NCBI RefSeq assembly: GCF_002078875.1
Contig: NC_034410.1
Coordinates: 84,097,506 to 84,161,505, forward strand
Source: Numida meleagris
Lineage: Eukaryota; Chordata; Aves; Galliformes; Numididae
Length of the DNA: 64,000 nt
Reading direction: 5' to 3'
The notes under the pieces are model-generated. The model did no database searches and had not been told where the DNA came from. It saw nothing but the letters and a program-made list of their open reading frames with translations. This document shows positions 61,363 through 64,000 of the stretch, piece after piece (the stretch's first letter is position 1; each line of letters starts with the position of its first letter). A program made the translations under genes and the position numbers.

Positions 61363-61466
61363 TTAGTCCAGTATAGTTTTGAAATCTTGACAAAGAGATG
61401 GTTCCGTCACTGTCTTCAGTAGTTCCATAGTATCCTTTGAGATCTTCCCAAACAGATGCATCTTAT
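61363..61466 (-). CDS. TERT: TERT last coding exon (C-terminal end of telomerase reverse transcriptase), partial gene
   Basis: Reading the minus strand, an acceptor CTTTTGTAG at 61467-61475 is followed by 104 nt (2 nt of a split codon, 33 full codons and TAA) ending in DFKTILD. That heptapeptide is the invariant end of vertebrate TERT (human also ends DFKTILD), preceded by an ALEAA/ELLKT-type helix and EPSL. The exon encodes the end of the C-terminal extension, or thumb, of the telomerase catalytic subunit, which holds the RNA-DNA hybrid. Orientation is convergent with SLC6A18, as in human. The preceding exons are not visible in the remaining 2.5 kb and probably lie beyond 64000. Identification rests on the terminus and synteny; the exon start rests on one good acceptor. 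Confidence 0.93.
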
Positions 61467-64000
61467 CTACAAAAGCGTCAAAAGCAACATATTACTTACT
61501 GCAGGTAACTAACAATTTGTTCTTAGGCAAAACACTGGTAAGTCATGAAATCAACAGGAACTCAATGCAATAAAAAAGCTACAACACCCGGAATATGAGG
61601 ATAAGAAGGCTATAGGAAAATATGCTGTTCTTCTGCCCTTAAACACAGCAGACAACTGCCAGTAACTAAAGAGATTAAAAATCATACGTTAAAACATTAA
61701 CAAGCTATGGAAAACCAAGGAATACATTCCTCCTAGTATGTCCTCATAATACTGCTTGTATCTAAGACTTTTAAAAGTTTTTTGAAAACTACAAGACCAA
61801 TTACTCAGTAACTATATCCACCAAAAAAGTTCTGTCAAAGCAGTGTCACTCCGAAAGACCCTAGTTTAAACAACACCGAGGACAAGGGACAGGTCCTTAT
61901 CTAGCTGATGATATTTATCTACAGGAGGAAGGTATTCTCAAACTGTTTCTATACTCCTCTACTTTCAGATACAGCATCAAAGTAATCTATGCTTGGAAAC
62001 GACATACACAAAAAGAGGAAAAAGAATTTAATGGAGAAAGCAGCTTTTGCTCTAATTGTGGCTACAGCAATCCTCCCCACTGTGCTCCCTTGTAAGGCTA
62101 CCTGGAAAGACACCCTTAAGGGGTAAAACTTTGGAGGCTTAAGAAGATTTAAAAGCCTTGTTTAATTATTTATTTTTAAAAGGACATAACAGTTTTGAAA
62201 CACAGAACGTCACTGAAGTCTATGGCCAACAGCATTAAAGACAATAAAAAGGACTTTTTAAAGATCAGAAAGAACATGTAAAATCCTAGCAACAGTTTAA
62301 GACTGTTACCTAAACAAGGTTGGTAAAACTGTCAATGGTGCAGAAAGGCAGAAGAGCTCGATAAACATTTGTTCTGTACTTGGAAAGGAGATAGATGGTG
62401 TATTTATATCTTATCATGATAAGGAAAGACTCTTGCTCCTTTCCCAACTGGTAATAATGGGAGGGATGTTAAACAGTAACTATGCTTTAAATACTTGACT
62501 CTGAAGAATGATTTTAACTTGTACTGACAAGCCACTGATGTTGATATTTAACAGGTTTCAGAACACTGGGAAAGACCTCCTCTCCAAAGCCCATGAGCTT
62601 GATATTGATTTCCAAGGAGAGTAACGGAAAAGCATGTGCAGAGACAGAAGTGAAAAATGAAGTTTATATCTATTTCAGTCAAACAACATGATCTCACAGG
62701 GGCAATAGTTTTTATATAGCTGATACAAGCTCCAAAATTACAACAAAAAATACAGTAGTTAAGTCAACACAGGTGCTACTACCAGTCTTAGTTATCTCTA
62801 TGCTACAGATCACTGTGCCATACAGATATACAAAGCTAGCTTTGCTGTAGAGGAACACACCTGAGTACCAACAGCTGTGATGTTACCGCTTCTCTGACAT
62901 CCACGCATACTGATTTCCAGAAGCATGACAGAACTTAAAATACAGCATTCAAAATCAGCTCTAGTATTTTAACACTGTGCTCGGCTCAGAATGTCTCTAC
63001 AACATGATGTTCTGATTACAATAACATTACCCAGGAATAATCTGATGCAGGTGAAATAAAAATATAAGTCTGAGTAGAAAGCTATCTGCCAGTCTCTTCA
63101 AATGGATTTTCAGTGAGTTCCTGCAGGAACAGGATCTTCAGTATCTTAACAAGTTCCTTTGGAAGAGAATTCAAATTTTAAAAATGTGGATATTCAGGTG
63201 ACTGAAAATTATTCTTTACCTATGATCAGAGGTCTCAGACACGGAGATAAAGACATATGTCCACACCAAGGTTATGCTACACCTTGTCTCTACAGATCAC
63301 ACAATATCTTTGCACAGCTTTACGGTACTAGAACATTGATGCCTCAGTCTTCCCTCCTGCTCAGAACCTAGGTGCTTTGTGCACCTGGTACATTCTGAAT
63401 TCTTTTTCAAAAAAACAAATTTGCAACAGTTTTAAAAACTTCAATCCACTCTTAAAGAAAGGCAAGTGGGGAGCAAATATACATGTGATCAAAGCACTGC
63501 TCAAATTGCAGTTACTGGTAAGTATTTAAGACAAGCTGATCCCCAAACAGCAACCCTCCTGGAAAATTAGCCAGTAGCTCTACAAAACTACAAAAGCGTT
63601 TCACCAAGTAGCATATAGACTGCTGCAGATTAGAAGGTGGAACAAAGATGCTGGAAGAACAGGTAAAACTCCAGGTGGCTATAAGCAAACAGATTTCTCA
63701 GAGATGGCATCTAAGCTACCCAGGCTTCAGTGATCTGTTGACTGATCACAGCAGTAGCTTCAATATTAAAAGTTTCATAGTAAAAACAACTCACAAGCTG
63801 CTAACTGTTTAGTTAGCTATTAGGCAAAAAAATCTCTCAACTCTTGGTCTTCCAGCAGCACACTTGAAGTCTCAGATGTTTCCAAAAGAAACACAGCCTT
63901 GTAGACAAGAACAGAGTTGTTTTGACATTATGGATGCGAAGAACAGGTTCTGTGTTGGAGAGTATAAGATTTACAGAAGAACTGCTGGAAATTACTCTTT
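61467..64000 (-). other. TERT: TERT last intron (partial)
   Basis: Sequence upstream of the last TERT exon. I looked on the minus strand for the preceding exon (conserved FFLRVISDTA, ILKAKN or QWLC motifs) and found none, so the whole stretch is taken as intron. No repeats or other genes recognised. Confidence 0.6.

Noticed and set aside
61467..64000. A second TERT exon within the window
   Set aside because: I searched the minus strand for conserved TERT C-terminal motifs and found none; a donor-like ACTTAC near 61493 would leave an intron of about 30 bp, too short.
1..64000. CRISPR arrays, bacterial operons, tRNA or rRNA genes
   Set aside because: The sequence is vertebrate with spliced genes; no regularly spaced repeats and no tRNA or rRNA signatures were seen.

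Overview
This window is vertebrate nuclear DNA, almost certainly from a bird. The genes have many GT-AG introns. The repeats are CR1 retroposon tails, recognised by the 3' signature 'TTGGACTAGATGATCTTAG' followed by short TTCTGTGATT-like repeats, and I see no Alu or B1 elements. A galliform such as chicken is plausible, but I cannot prove the species from the sequence.

Layout. 1-10.2 kb is intergenic DNA with a 61-base assembly gap (3799-3859) and CR1 tails. 10345-29814 (+) is a complete 12-exon SLC6A19 gene (B0AT1, 636 aa). 32028-55963 (+) is a complete 12-exon SLC6A18 gene (B0AT3/XT2, 602 aa). 55964-61362 is convergent intergenic DNA that includes the TERT 3' UTR. 61363-61466 (-) is the last coding exon of TERT, ending in DFKTILD. 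61467-64000 is TERT intron; the previous TERT exon was not found and probably lies beyond the window. The order and orientation SLC6A19(+) SLC6A18(+) TERT(-) match human 5p15.33, so this is the conserved syntenic block.

The two transporters are tandem duplicates: coding exons 2-11 have identical lengths (141, 138, 182, 111, 113, 129, 157, 205, 160 and 163 bp) and identical phases. From family knowledge, both encode apical Na+-coupled neutral amino acid transporters of gut and kidney that need ACE2 or collectrin as a partner. Both reading frames are intact, and every intron starts with GT and ends with AG.

I found no undescribed system. The points most worth a second look are residue changes in SLC6A18 at positions important in SLC6A19, a 24-bp inverted repeat in SLC6A19 intron 2, a shared CDX-like promoter motif, and two coding-like stretches with no recognised family.
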